A stretch of 64,000 nucleotides of DNA from RBG-16-66-20 sp035308765 (lineage in GTDB: Bacteria > Pseudomonadota > Gammaproteobacteria > Burkholderiales > SG8-39). The notes beneath the pieces are model-generated. The model did no database searches, had not been told where the DNA came from, and was given only the letters and a program-made list of their open reading frames with translations. The position numbers were made by a program, and so were the translations under genes. Below are positions 51,678-59,943 of this stretch, piece after piece; positions within the stretch are counted from its first letter, which is position 1, and each line of letters begins with the position of its first letter. The stretch is from positions 22,670 to 86,669 of the forward strand of contig DATGGA010000027.1 of NCBI GenBank assembly GCA_035308765.1. The letters are read 5' to 3'.

Positions 51678-51681
<4 letters not shown>

Positions 51682-52064
51682 GTCAATGGCTCGACGAAGT
51701 GCCCTGGAACGAACAGGGGCTGATCCCGGTGGTGACGCAGGAATTCACCACCGGCCGGGTGCTGACGCTGGCGTGGATGAACCGCGAGGCGCTCGCCGAG
51801 ACGGCCAGGAGCGGAGAGGCGGTCTACTGGTCGCGCTCGCGCCAGAAGCTGTGGCGCAAGGGCGAGGAATCAGGCTACACGCAGAAAGTGCGCGAACTGC
51901 GCCTCGACTGCGACGCCGACGCGATCCTGCTCAAGGTGGATCAGGTGGGCGGCATCGCCTGCCATACCGGGCGCGAGAGCTGTTTTTTCCGCAAACTCGA
52001 AAACGGGAGATGGGTGACGACGGATCCGGTGCTGAAGGACCCGGCGGACATCTACAAAAAATGA
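51678..52064 (+). CDS. hisI: Phosphoribosyl-AMP cyclohydrolase
   Basis: A 128-residue zinc enzyme, separate from HisE as usual in betaproteobacteria. 'VLTLAWMNREALAETARSGE' and 'GEAVYWSRSRQKLWRKGEE' (cited in part) are signature segments. Metal-binding Asp/Cys residues are in 'LRLDCDADAILL' and 'GGIACHTGRESCFF'. The GTG start at 51678 overlaps the hisF stop; the end overlaps hisE (ATGA). Confidence 0.96.
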
Positions 52065-52381
52065 GCGACATCCTGGAACGGCTGGCCCGCACCATCGAGC
52101 AACGCAGGGGCGCGGACCCGGAGAAATCCTATGTCGCGCGGCTGCTTGCGGCGGACGAGGACGCCGTACTGAAAAAAATCGGCGAGGAGGCGACCGAAAC
52201 GGTGCTCGCCGCGAAGACGGGCGACCGCCTGCATCTGGTGCGCGAGACGGCCGACCTCTGGTTCCACTGCATGATCCTGCTCGCGCGGCATGGCCTCGCG
52301 CCCGGGGATGTGCTGGCGGAATTGCAGCGCCGCGAAGGCATCCCGGGCTTGGATGAAAAGGCGTCCAGGAAGAAGAAATGA
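52061..52381 (+). CDS. hisE: Phosphoribosyl-ATP pyrophosphatase
   Basis: A 106-residue MazG-like pyrophosphohydrolase. The metal-binding helix motif is 'KIGEEATETVLAAKTG', followed by 'ETADLWFHCMILLARHGL'. It performs the second step of histidine synthesis. It overlaps hisI and hinT by 4 bases each. Confidence 0.95.
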   Translation: MSDILERLARTIEQRRGADPEKSYVARLLAADEDAVLKKIGEEATETVLAAKTGDRLHLVRETADLWFHCMILLARHGLAPGDVLAELQRREGIPGLDEKASRKKK

Positions 52382-52737
52382 GCGACCCCGATTGCGTCTT
52401 CTGCAAGATCGTTCGCGGAGAAATCCCCTCGAAAAAAGTCTACGAGGACGAGGATGTATTCGCGTTCCACGACGTCCGGCCGCAGGCGCCGGTGCATTTC
52501 ATGATCATTCCCAGGGAGCACGTGGCGACGCTGTACGACGCGGGCATGGCCCAGCACCGCGCCCTGGGCAAGATGCTGGCGCTGGCGGGCGAACTCGCCC
52601 GCAAGGAAGGCGCGGCGGACGGCTTCCGCACCATCATCAACACGGGGCGGGTGGGACATCAGGAGGTGTATCATGTGCACATGCACGTGATCGGGGGTCC
52701 GGAACCGCTGGGCCCCATGATTATGAAGAGGAAATAA
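52378..52737 (+). CDS. hinT: Histidine-triad nucleotide-binding protein (HinT)
   Basis: A 119-residue HIT-family phosphoramidase. The N-terminus 'DCVFCKIVRGEIPSKKVYED' and the catalytic triad 'YHVHMHVIGG' are clear. It cleaves adenosine-5'-phosphoramidate-type substrates. It lies between hisE and tatA, a frequent arrangement in betaproteobacteria. Confidence 0.95.
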   Translation: MSDPDCVFCKIVRGEIPSKKVYEDEDVFAFHDVRPQAPVHFMIIPREHVATLYDAGMAQHRALGKMLALAGELARKEGAADGFRTIINTGRVGHQEVYHVHMHVIGGPEPLGPMIMKRK

Positions 52738-52746
52738 GGAGGCTTT

Positions 52747-52977
52747 ATGGGCTCGCTCAGCATCTGGCACTGGCTGATCGTTCTGGTCATCGTAATGCTG
52801 GTATTCGGCACCAAGAAAATTCGTAACATCGGCGCGGATCTCGGCGGCGCCGTGCGCGGTTTCAAGGACGGCATGCGCGAAGGCGACGCTGCGGCTGGCA
52901 CCGTCCCCTCGCCGCAGGTCACCGGCGGCAAGACGGTCGACGGCGAAGTAAAGAGCAGGACCGAGAGCAAGGCCTGA
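52747..52977 (+). CDS. tatA: Sec-independent translocase subunit TatA
   Basis: A 76-residue protein with one N-terminal transmembrane helix ('SIWHWLIVLVIVMLVFGTKK'), the FGTKK hinge and an amphipathic helix ('IGADLGGAVRGFKDGM'). It forms the variable-size pore of the Tat system. A near-perfect ribosome-binding site (AGGAGG, 52738-52743) suggests strong translation, as TatA is needed in excess over TatB and TatC. Confidence 0.95.
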   Translation: MGSLSIWHWLIVLVIVMLVFGTKKIRNIGADLGGAVRGFKDGMREGDAAAGTVPSPQVTGGKTVDGEVKSRTESKA

Positions 52978-53002
52978 CGCGGTTTCGGTCTGGCCCAGGA
53001 AC

Positions 53003-53030
53003 GGGCGCCCAACGGGCGCCCTTTGCATCT
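53003..53030 (+). terminator. Intrinsic terminator/attenuator between tatA and tatB
   Basis: An 8-bp perfect GC stem (53003-53010 with 53014-53021) with a 3-base loop, followed by TTTGCATCTT. The T-run is short, so partial termination is likely. It would lower tatB and tatC relative to tatA. Confidence 0.6.
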
Positions 53031-53039
53031 TAGGACGTC

Positions 53040-53372
53040 ATGTTCGACATCGGTTTTTCCGAAATGGTGGTCATCGGGCTGGTCGCGCTGATCGTGATCG
53101 GGCCCGAACGGCTGCCGCGCGTCGCGCGCACCATCGGTCACCTGGCGGGCCGCCTGCAGCGCTACGTCTCCGACGTCAAGGCCGACATCAACCGCGAAGT
53201 CGAACTCGAGGAACTGGGCAAAATAAAGGACAGCGTGCAGCAGGCGGTGACGGGGATAGAAACCTCGCTGCAGAGCGAACTGAACCAGGCGGAAACCGAG
53301 CTTAACGCCGCGGCCGAATCGGCCACGGCGGCGCCGGCGGAGACGCCCAAGCTTCCCGACAAGGCCGGCTAG
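53040..53372 (+). CDS. tatB: Sec-independent translocase subunit TatB
   Basis: A 110-residue protein. The N-terminus 'MFDIGFSEMVVIGLVALIVIGPERLP' (cited in part) has the Glu8 and GPERLP features of TatB, followed by a long amphipathic/charged helix and an Ala/Pro/Glu-rich tail. It forms the substrate-binding complex with TatC. Spacing to tatC is 2 bases. Confidence 0.95.
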   Translation: MFDIGFSEMVVIGLVALIVIGPERLPRVARTIGHLAGRLQRYVSDVKADINREVELEELGKIKDSVQQAVTGIETSLQSELNQAETELNAAAESATAAPAETPKLPDKAG

Positions 53373-53374
53373 CC

Positions 53375-54133
53375 GTGCAGCAGGACACCTTCATCTCGCA
53401 CCTGATCGAGCTGCGCACGCGGCTGATGCATGCGCTGATCGCGGTGCTGGCGGCTTTCGTGGTGCTGTTCCTGTACCCGGGCGCTGGCCCGATCTACGAT
53501 TTCCTCGCCGCGCCGCTGATGCACGCGCTGCCCGAAGGCACCAAGATGATCGCGACCGGCGTGGTCACGCCGTTCATGGTGCCGATGAAGGTCACGGCGC
53601 TGGTGGCGTTCATGATCGCGCTGCCCTACGTGCTGTTCCAGGCCTGGTCGTTCATCGCGCCGGGGCTCTACGAGCACGAAAAGAAATTCGCGGTGCCGCT
53701 GATCGTCGCCAGCACGGCGCTGTTCATGCTAGGTGTCGCGTTCTGCTACTACTTCGTGTTCGGCAAGGTGTTCAGGTTCATCAACAGCTTCTCGCCCAAG
53801 TCGATCACGCCGGCGCCGGACATCGAGGCCTACTTTTCGTTCGTCATCACCATGTTCATGGCTTTCGGCGTCACCTTCGAGATCCCGATCGCGGTCGTCA
53901 TCCTGGTGCGCTCGGGCATCGTCAGCGTCGAGAAGCTCACGGAGGCGCGGCCCTACGTGATCGTGGGCGCCTTCGTCGTCGCCGCGGTCGTCACGCCGCC
54001 CGACGTGCTGTCGCAACTCATGCTGGCGCTGCCGATGTGCCTGCTGTACGAGGCGGGCCTGCTCGTGTCCCGCTTTGTCGGCGCGCGGGCCAAGGCCGGG
54101 GACGATTCTCGGGTAGAATCGCGCCCCTCGTAG
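53375..54133 (+). CDS. tatC: Sec-independent translocase subunit TatC
   Basis: A 252-residue protein with six transmembrane helices, the core receptor for twin-arginine signals. 'HLIELRTRLMHALIAVLAAF' at the N-terminus, 'FQAWSFIAPGLYEHEKKF' and 'FGVTFEIPIAVVILVRSGIV' are family hallmarks. The start is a GTG at 53375. A likely client is the Rieske protein encoded at 61254-61844. Confidence 0.96.
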   Translation: MQQDTFISHLIELRTRLMHALIAVLAAFVVLFLYPGAGPIYDFLAAPLMHALPEGTKMIATGVVTPFMVPMKVTALVAFMIALPYVLFQAWSFIAPGLYEHEKKFAVPLIVASTALFMLGVAFCYYFVFGKVFRFINSFSPKSITPAPDIEAYFSFVITMFMAFGVTFEIPIAVVILVRSGIVSVEKLTEARPYVIVGAFVVAAVVTPPDVLSQLMLALPMCLLYEAGLLVSRFVGARAKAGDDSRVESRPS

Positions 54134-54147
54134 ATCAGAGAAGGTCC

Positions 54148-54327
54148 ATGAAACGCAAATACGGTTCCGCACTCAAGAACGAATCCATCGCCGACCAGCG
54201 CATGCGCGAACGCGCCAAGGAAGCGGGCGACAACAGCTTCAATTTCGGTTCCCAGCTGCGCAAGGGCGCCATCGGCCGCGGCAAGCATCGCGGCCGGGCC
54301 GACGTCGCCGCCCACACCAAGAAGTAA
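54148..54327 (+). CDS. Small basic hypothetical protein
   Basis: A 59-residue, strongly basic protein (start 'MKRKYGSALKNE', end 'GRADVAAHTKK') preceded by a good ribosome-binding site (AGAGAAGG, 54138-54145). It contains a Gly/Arg/Lys/His-rich segment ('RKGAIGRGKHRGRA' region) that could bind nucleic acid. I do not recognise it. It lies 14 bases after tatC and ends 5 bases before the convergent hydrolase gene. A weak TAGAAT -10-like element at 54114-54119 could give it its own transcript. Confidence 0.55.
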   Translation: MKRKYGSALKNESIADQRMRERAKEAGDNSFNFGSQLRKGAIGRGKHRGRADVAAHTKK

Positions 54328-54332
54328 CCGGT

Positions 54333-55172
54333 CTAGGGACCGTTCAGGAAGCGCTCGACCAGCGCGAACTGGTCCGGCACGTTCAACGCGGGCGCGTGCC
54401 CGCAGCCGCGGATCGTCGCTACCTCGGCGCGAGGCCCGCGTGCGCGCATTTCCTCGGCGACCTCGGGTGGCAGCAGGTCCGACGTTTCTCCCCGCAGGCA
54501 TAGCGTCGGCACATCGATCGCATCCCAGGCGTCCCACTGGTCGTAATCGGCGGGATGGTGGGTGAACTGCATGACCATCTTCGGGTCGTAGTGCGGCGTC
54601 ACCTTGCCCTCGTTGGTGCGACGGGTCGAGGTTTCGGTAAGCCGGCGCCACTGCTCGTCGGACAGCCAGCCGTAGGGTTTGTAGACGGTGCGGAAATATT
54701 GTTCCAGCCCGCCCACGCGCTCGAACTGCGGCGGACTGCCTGCATAGCTGCGGATGCGGGCCACCGCCGCCTCGCCCAGCTTCGGCCCGATGTCGTTGAT
54801 GACGAGGCGCCGGATGCGCCCCTTCAGCGCACCGGCGGTGAGGCGGATGCCGATGGCGCCGCCCATCGACGTCCCCAGCCAGTGCGCCTCCTGGATGCCG
54901 AGCTGGTCGACGAGCGACACCGCGAGCCGGGCATAGAAATCGAGGCAGTATTCCTTCTCGGGCGCCGGGCTCCACTGCGACAGGCCGCGGCCGATGGTGT
55001 CGGGGCAAACGACGCGGTAACGCGAAGAAAGATGTGCCGCGATCTCGTCCATGTCGCGGCCGGTGCGCGCTAGGCCGTGCCAGGCGATCACGGTGTCTGG
55101 GTGCTCCGCACCCCACAGCGTGTAGTGGATTTCCCGGCCTTCGCAGATCAGGTAGTGCGACGCGAAGTTCAT
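54333..55172 (-). CDS. Alpha/beta hydrolase
   Basis: A 279-residue alpha/beta-hydrolase-fold enzyme. The oxyanion-hole segment is 'IAWHGLARTGRDMDE', the nucleophile elbow is 'WLGTSMGGAIG' with Ser, the acid lies in 'LCLRGETSDLLPPE', and the histidine in 'IRGCGHAPALN'. The ATG at 55172 overlaps the livM stop (ATGA), so it is the last gene of the Liv-type transporter operon. It may process the imported compound (ester, amide or C-C bond). The substrate is unknown. Confidence 0.88.
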   Translation of the reverse strand: MNFASHYLICEGREIHYTLWGAEHPDTVIAWHGLARTGRDMDEIAAHLSSRYRVVCPDTIGRGLSQWSPAPEKEYCLDFYARLAVSLVDQLGIQEAHWLGTSMGGAIGIRLTAGALKGRIRRLVINDIGPKLGEAAVARIRSYAGSPPQFERVGGLEQYFRTVYKPYGWLSDEQWRRLTETSTRRTNEGKVTPHYDPKMVMQFTHHPADYDQWDAWDAIDVPTLCLRGETSDLLPPEVAEEMRARGPRAEVATIRGCGHAPALNVPDQFALVERFLNGP

Positions 55173-56185
55173 CGCTTCGACCGCGCGCGCAACTGGCCCA
55201 CGATGCCGTGAGGGAAGTAGTAGACGGAAAGCACGAACAGCACGCCCAGCCACAGCAGCCAGCGGTCCGGGTGAAACAGATCGGGCAGCAGCGGCACGCC
55301 TTTCATCGCTTCTGAGAAGGCCTTCATCGCATCCTGCAGGTAGTTTTGCGCGATGACGAAAATCGTCGCGCCGATGACCGCGCCGTACATGGTCCCCATG
55401 CCGCCGATCACCACCATCAGCAGGATGTCGATCATGATGCCGAAGTCGAGCGTCGTATTGGGGCCGGTGTAGCGCAGCCACAGCGCATACAGCGCGCCGG
55501 CCAGCGTGGCCACCACGGCGGCCAGGCAATTGGCGAGGGTGCGGTAAATGACGGTGCGGTAGCCGAGGGCTTCGGCGCGGAAGTCGTTCTCGCGGATTGC
55601 CAGCAGCACTCGCCCGAACGGCGAATTGACGGCGCGCAACAGCGCCAGAAAAAGCGCCAGCGCCATCCCGAACACCATGTAATACGCCGCGTTGCGCGAA
55701 CGCAGCAGCTCGGGCACCTTGAAGGTGATGCCGTCCTCGCCGCCGGTGATGTCGGAAAGCTGGGAGGCAAGGATGGCGAAGAACGAGGCCACCGCCAGCG
55801 TGATCATGGCGAAGAAGATCGCTTTTACGCGCAGCGAGAACAAGCCGATCAGGAACGACAGTACCAGCGATACCGCAACCGCGGCGGCGGCGCCCAGCGC
55901 GATCGCGCTCCAGCCCACGTCCAGCTTCGAGAGCGCAATCGCCACGCCATAGCCGCCGATGCCGAAAAACATGGTGTGCGCGAAGGACACGATGCCGGTG
56001 TAGCCGAGCAGCAGGTCGTAGCTCGCCACCAGCAGCACGAACACGCAGATCCGCGCCGCCACGTCCAGCGGCCGCGTGCCCGGAAACAGGAACGGCGCGA
56101 GCGCCAGCGCGACGAAGATCGCCGCCAGCATCCCCGCGAGGATCCGGCTGCGCGGCCCGTCACCAGAAAGGAATTTGGAAATCAT
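55169..56185 (-). CDS. livM: Branched-chain amino acid-type ABC transporter permease (LivM)
   Basis: A 338-residue polytopic permease. Conserved segments are 'LLLGYTGIVSFAHTMFFGIG' and 'DFRAEALGYRTVIYRTLANC'. Together with LivH it forms the membrane channel of an HAAT-family importer. It overlaps livH and the hydrolase gene by 4 bases each. Confidence 0.92.
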   Translation of the reverse strand: MISKFLSGDGPRSRILAGMLAAIFVALALAPFLFPGTRPLDVAARICVFVLLVASYDLLLGYTGIVSFAHTMFFGIGGYGVAIALSKLDVGWSAIALGAAAAVAVSLVLSFLIGLFSLRVKAIFFAMITLAVASFFAILASQLSDITGGEDGITFKVPELLRSRNAAYYMVFGMALALFLALLRAVNSPFGRVLLAIRENDFRAEALGYRTVIYRTLANCLAAVVATLAGALYALWLRYTGPNTTLDFGIMIDILLMVVIGGMGTMYGAVIGATIFVIAQNYLQDAMKAFSEAMKGVPLLPDLFHPDRWLLWLGVLFVLSVYYFPHGIVGQLRARSKR

Positions 56186-57174
56186 TGCTTATTCATCGGA
56201 TAGAGACCCTGCGGCCGCCACAGCAGGACGATCACCATCAGCAGGATGTTGGAGCCGAGCGCGATCTTGGGCGAGAGGTAGCCGACGTAATTCGCGACCA
56301 GGCCGACCAGCAGCGCGCCGACGAAGCAACCGCCCACCGAGCCCAGGCCGCCAATGATGATGACGATGAAGATCAGCACCATCATGTTCGCGCCTATCGC
56401 CACCGTCACGCTCTCCTGGTACATGCCCCACAGCGCGCCGCCCAGGCCGGCCAGCGCCGAGCCCGCGACGAACACCGCGACGAACAGGCGCCGGACGCGG
56501 TAGCCCATCGCCTCGACCATTTCCTTGTTTTCGACGCCGGCGCGGATCAGCAGGCCGATCTTGGTGCGGTTGAGCAGGAGCAGCATGGCGGCGAATATCG
56601 CCAGCCCGAGCACCACCGCGACCAGGCGGAATTTCTCGATCGCCATGTCGCCGATGAGAAACGAACCGCGCAGCGTTGCCGGCCGCGGCAGCGGCAGCAG
56701 GTCGGGCCCCCACAGCACGTGGATCAGCTGCTCGGCGACGATCATGCCGCCGGTGGTGATCAGGATCTGCTTCAGGTGCTGCCCGTATACCGGCCTGATG
56801 ATGACGCGCTCGAAAAAAAGACCCAGCAGGCCGGCGACCGCCGCAGCGGCCAGCATCGCGGGCGCCAGCGCGCCCAGATTGACGAGAAAACTCTCCGAAT
56901 CAACGCTCGCCGAGAGGAATTTCATCACCGACGCCGCAACATAGGCGCCGACGGCGATAAACAGGCCGTGCGCGAAGTTCATCACGTCCATCAGCCCGAA
57001 TACCAGCGTGAGGCCGGATGACATGATGAATATCAGCAGGCCCATCGCCAAGCCCGCCACCGAGAGCGTTACCCAGGTCGACGGATTGCCGATCAGCGCG
57101 AGGCCGCCCAGCGCGATCGCCAGCAGCAGGGCCGGGGGAATCCAGTCGGTGCGAGGGACAACAGCAGGCGTCAC
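56182..57174 (-). CDS. livH: Branched-chain amino acid-type ABC transporter permease (LivH)
   Basis: A 330-residue polytopic permease. 'LMDVMNFAHGLFIAVGAYV' and 'AMGYRVRRLFVAVFVAGSAL' are family features. The GTG at 57174 overlaps the livF stop (GTGA) and gives the normal length; a longer frame extending into livF is not coding. It pairs with LivM. Confidence 0.92.
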   Translation of the reverse strand: MTPAVVPRTDWIPPALLLAIALGGLALIGNPSTWVTLSVAGLAMGLLIFIMSSGLTLVFGLMDVMNFAHGLFIAVGAYVAASVMKFLSASVDSESFLVNLGALAPAMLAAAAVAGLLGLFFERVIIRPVYGQHLKQILITTGGMIVAEQLIHVLWGPDLLPLPRPATLRGSFLIGDMAIEKFRLVAVVLGLAIFAAMLLLLNRTKIGLLIRAGVENKEMVEAMGYRVRRLFVAVFVAGSALAGLGGALWGMYQESVTVAIGANMMVLIFIVIIIGGLGSVGGCFVGALLVGLVANYVGYLSPKIALGSNILLMVIVLLWRPQGLYPMNKQ

Positions 57175-57911
57175 TGATGGGCCTCCAGGGACAGGCCGAG
57201 CAGCCGGTTCTGCAGTGCGTCGTCGGCCGCCAGATCCGCCATGCGGCCGCTGTGCACGATGCGCCCGGCGTCCATCACCGCGACCGAGTCGCCCAGCGAG
57301 CGCGCAGCGTGGAAATTCTGTTCCACCATCAGGATGGTGGTGTCGGTCTTCTTCAGTTCGCCCAGCGCCTCGATCAGGTTGTTGATGATCGCGGGCGCGA
57401 GACCCTTGGTCGGCTCGTCGATCAGCACCAGTTTCCTCGGCTCGACGATGGCGCGCGAGATCGACAGCATCTGCTTCTGGCCGCCCGAAAGCAGGCCCGC
57501 GGGCAGGTGCCAGAATTTCTTCATCGGCGGGAAGAAGCGGAAGATCCAGTCCAGCCGCGCCTCGTCGGGCGGCCCGCGGCGCGCTGCCAGCATCAGGTTT
57601 TCCCGCACCGTGAGGCCGGCGAAAATACCCATCGACTCGGGCACGTAGGCGATGCCGAGATCGGCGATCGTGGGCGTCTGCCAGGACGCGATGTCGTTTG
57701 ACTCGAAGCGGATCGAGCCCGCGGAGGCGCGCCACAGGGCGATGATCGTGCGCAGCGCGGTGGTCTTGCCCGCGCCGTTGCGGCCGAGCAGCATGGTGAG
57801 TTCACCGCGCGGCACCACCAGGTCAACTCCTTGGAGGATGTGATAGCCCCCGATACGGGTGTGAACACCACTCAATGCGAGAAGCGAGTCAGGCACCGGC
57901 CGATACCCCAA
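57171..57911 (-). CDS. livF: Branched-chain amino acid-type ABC transporter ATP-binding protein (LivF)
   Basis: A 246-residue ATPase: Walker A 'GRNGAGKTTALR', signature 'LSGGQKQMLSISRAI' and Walker B 'LVLIDEPTKGLAP'. The start is uncertain: a TTG at 57911 has a good ribosome-binding site (AGGAAG) and overlaps livG by 23 bases, while a GTG at 57896 overlaps it by 8. It works with LivG as a heterodimer. Confidence 0.92.
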   Translation of the reverse strand: MGYRPVPDSLLALSGVHTRIGGYHILQGVDLVVPRGELTMLLGRNGAGKTTALRTIIALWRASAGSIRFESNDIASWQTPTIADLGIAYVPESMGIFAGLTVRENLMLAARRGPPDEARLDWIFRFFPPMKKFWHLPAGLLSGGQKQMLSISRAIVEPRKLVLIDEPTKGLAPAIINNLIEALGELKKTDTTILMVEQNFHAARSLGDSVAVMDAGRIVHSGRMADLAADDALQNRLLGLSLEAHQ

Positions 57912-58656
57912 GGTAGGCTTCCTGCACGATCGGCGAGGCGATCACTTCGGCCGGGATGCCGTCGGCGACCAGTTCCCCCTGGTGCAGCACGATGATGCGG
58001 TCGGCCAAAGACCGCACCACGTCCATCTTGTGCTCGACCAGCAGGATGGTCTTGTCCTTCTGCTGCTTGATCTCGTGGATCAGGTCGAGGATCACCGGCA
58101 CTTCGTCCACGCTCATGCCAGCGGTCGGCTCATCGAACATGAAGATGGCGGGCTCGAGCGCGAGCAGGATCGCCACCTCGAGCTTCCTCTGGTCGCCGTG
58201 CGAGAGTTCGGAGGCGAGCGCGGCACGGCGCTCCGCCAGCGCCACGCGCGACAGGAAATGCTCGGCACGCTCGGTGAGCTCGACGTGGCTGCTCCACATC
58301 GAGACGAGGTTCAGGCCCGTGCCGGCGCGCGCCTGCACCGCGAGACGCACGTTCTCCAGCACCGTGAGATTGGGGAAGAGGTTCGTCAGCTGGAAGGCGC
58401 GGCCCATGCCCTTGCGGGTGCGCACCGGCGCGGGATCGCGGGTGATGTCCTCGCCGTAGAGCAGCACCTGGCCGGCGCTGGCCGGCAGCTGCCCCGAGAT
58501 CAGGTTGAAGTAGGTGGTCTTGCCGGCGCCGTTCGGCCCGACGATGGCGGTGAGCGTGCCTGGTTCGAAGCGGCAGTTCACGCCATTGACGGCGACGTGG
58601 CCGCCGAAGCGGATGGTCAGGCCGCGGGTTTCCAGGACAGGATGCGCGCCTGCCAT
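57889..58656 (-). CDS. livG: Branched-chain amino acid-type ABC transporter ATP-binding protein (LivG)
   Basis: A 255-residue ATPase: Walker A 'GPNGAGKTTYFN', signature 'LSHGDQRKLEVAILLAL' (the LSxGDQR form typical of LivG-type subunits such as UrtD), and 'FMFDEPTAGMSVDE'. It follows the binding-protein gene by 27 bases. Confidence 0.93.
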   Translation of the reverse strand: MAGAHPVLETRGLTIRFGGHVAVNGVNCRFEPGTLTAIVGPNGAGKTTYFNLISGQLPASAGQVLLYGEDITRDPAPVRTRKGMGRAFQLTNLFPNLTVLENVRLAVQARAGTGLNLVSMWSSHVELTERAEHFLSRVALAERRAALASELSHGDQRKLEVAILLALEPAIFMFDEPTAGMSVDEVPVILDLIHEIKQQKDKTILLVEHKMDVVRSLADRIIVLHQGELVADGIPAEVIASPIVQEAYLGVSAGA

Positions 58657-58683
58657 GAGGCTTCCTGTCCTGTTTTTCCCTTC

Positions 58684-59871
58684 TTAGCGTTTATTGCGGA
58701 TCGGCAGCGGAATCTCTTTCGCCGGAATCTCGCGCACGAGCTCCAGCAGGTCCCACTCGTCCTTCTGCACCTTCTTGATGCGGAATTCGTACATATTCTG
58801 CAGCGCCTGGTGGTCTTCCTTGCGGAAGGTCATGGTTCCCTTGGGCGTCTCGAAGCTCATGCCTTCCATGGCCGCGATCAGCTTCTCGGTGTCGGTGCCG
58901 CCGGCCTTCTTGATCGCCTCGACCGCCGCGACGCCGGCCGCCATGCCGCCGGCGACGAAGAAATCGGGCGGCGCGCCGCCGTAGCGCTTGCGGTACTCGG
59001 TGACCATCCAGTCGTTCATCTTGTTCTTGGGGAAGCCGTAGTAGTAGTAGATCGCCCCTTCGAGGCCGGCGAGGTCCTTCCAGCCCTTCATCACGGGAAG
59101 GATGTTGCCTCCCGGAGCGAGCGAGATGTTGAAGCGCTCAGGCTTGAGGTCCGCGATCTTGGTCACCGGATTCGCGCCGGCCCAGTAGATGCCGATGATC
59201 CGCGTGCCGGGTTTGTCCTTGAGCACGTCGAACATGCGCTGCGCGGCGGCGGTGAAGTCCGTGGTCGCCTGCGGCACGTACTCCTCGTGCACGATCTGCG
59301 CCTTGCTGCCGATCGCCGCGAGCGCGTCCTTGTACGCTTTCACGCCGTCGCGGCCGAAGGCGTAATCCTGCGCCAGCATCGCGATCTGCGCGTTCTGCGG
59401 CGTCGCCACCGCGGCCGCGATCCCGTCCTGCGACGAGTTGCGCCCGGTGCGGAAGATGTAGCGGTTCCACTTGTCCCCGGTGATCGCGTCGGCGACCGCC
59501 GGCTCGACGATCAGGAGTTTCTTGTACTCCTCGGCCACTGGCAGCATCGCCAGCGCGGAACCCGAGCCCGTCGGTCCAATGGCGAAATCAACCTTGTCGT
59601 CGCCGTAGGCGGCGGCAAGCTGCGATTTGGCGATGTCGGGCTTGAGCTGGGAATCCTTCTCTATGATCACGATCTTGCGGCCGAGCACCGTCATCGTGCC
59701 GCCGGTCGCGTATTCCAGGCCCAGCATCAGGCCGGCTTGCGTCTGCTTGGCGTAGGCCTCGAGCGCGCCGGTTTTGTCGTAGACATGGGCGATCTTGATG
59801 TCCTGGGCCGATGCCAGGCTGGTTGCGCCCGCGAGCGTTACCGCCGCGAGCAGGGAGTACAGGCGTTTCAT
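58684..59871 (-). CDS. Branched-chain amino acid-type ABC transporter substrate-binding protein
   Basis: A 395-residue periplasmic binding protein of the Leu/Ile/Val (HAAT) family. The Sec signal peptide 'LLAAVTLAGATSLASAQ' is followed by 'DIKIAHVYDKTGALEAYAKQ' and 'VDFAIGPTGSGSALAMLPVA', the ligand-pocket region. The long two-lobe fold and 'YYYYGFPKNKMNDWMV' segment suggest an amide- or aromatic-binding subclass rather than true leucine binding, but the ligand cannot be named. It is the first gene of the operon, with a ribosome-binding site 'CTAGGAGGG' upstream. Confidence 0.9.
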   Translation of the reverse strand: MKRLYSLLAAVTLAGATSLASAQDIKIAHVYDKTGALEAYAKQTQAGLMLGLEYATGGTMTVLGRKIVIIEKDSQLKPDIAKSQLAAAYGDDKVDFAIGPTGSGSALAMLPVAEEYKKLLIVEPAVADAITGDKWNRYIFRTGRNSSQDGIAAAVATPQNAQIAMLAQDYAFGRDGVKAYKDALAAIGSKAQIVHEEYVPQATTDFTAAAQRMFDVLKDKPGTRIIGIYWAGANPVTKIADLKPERFNISLAPGGNILPVMKGWKDLAGLEGAIYYYYGFPKNKMNDWMVTEYRKRYGGAPPDFFVAGGMAAGVAAVEAIKKAGGTDTEKLIAAMEGMSFETPKGTMTFRKEDHQALQNMYEFRIKKVQKDEWDLLELVREIPAKEIPLPIRNKR

Positions 59872-59943
59872 GGTCCCTCCTAGGATTGAAAAAACCGGAC
59901 TGCAAACCGGCCAGAGTATTTTTTTATGATTCTAGCCGATGCG

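Noticed and set aside
57982..59883. 633-codon plus-strand frame opposite livG and the binding-protein gene
   Set aside because: Both sense genes have clear domains; the antisense frame has none.
59895..59910. Possible terminator after degS
   Set aside because: Only a 4-bp CCGG stem with an 8-base loop precedes the T-run on the minus strand; too weak to call.
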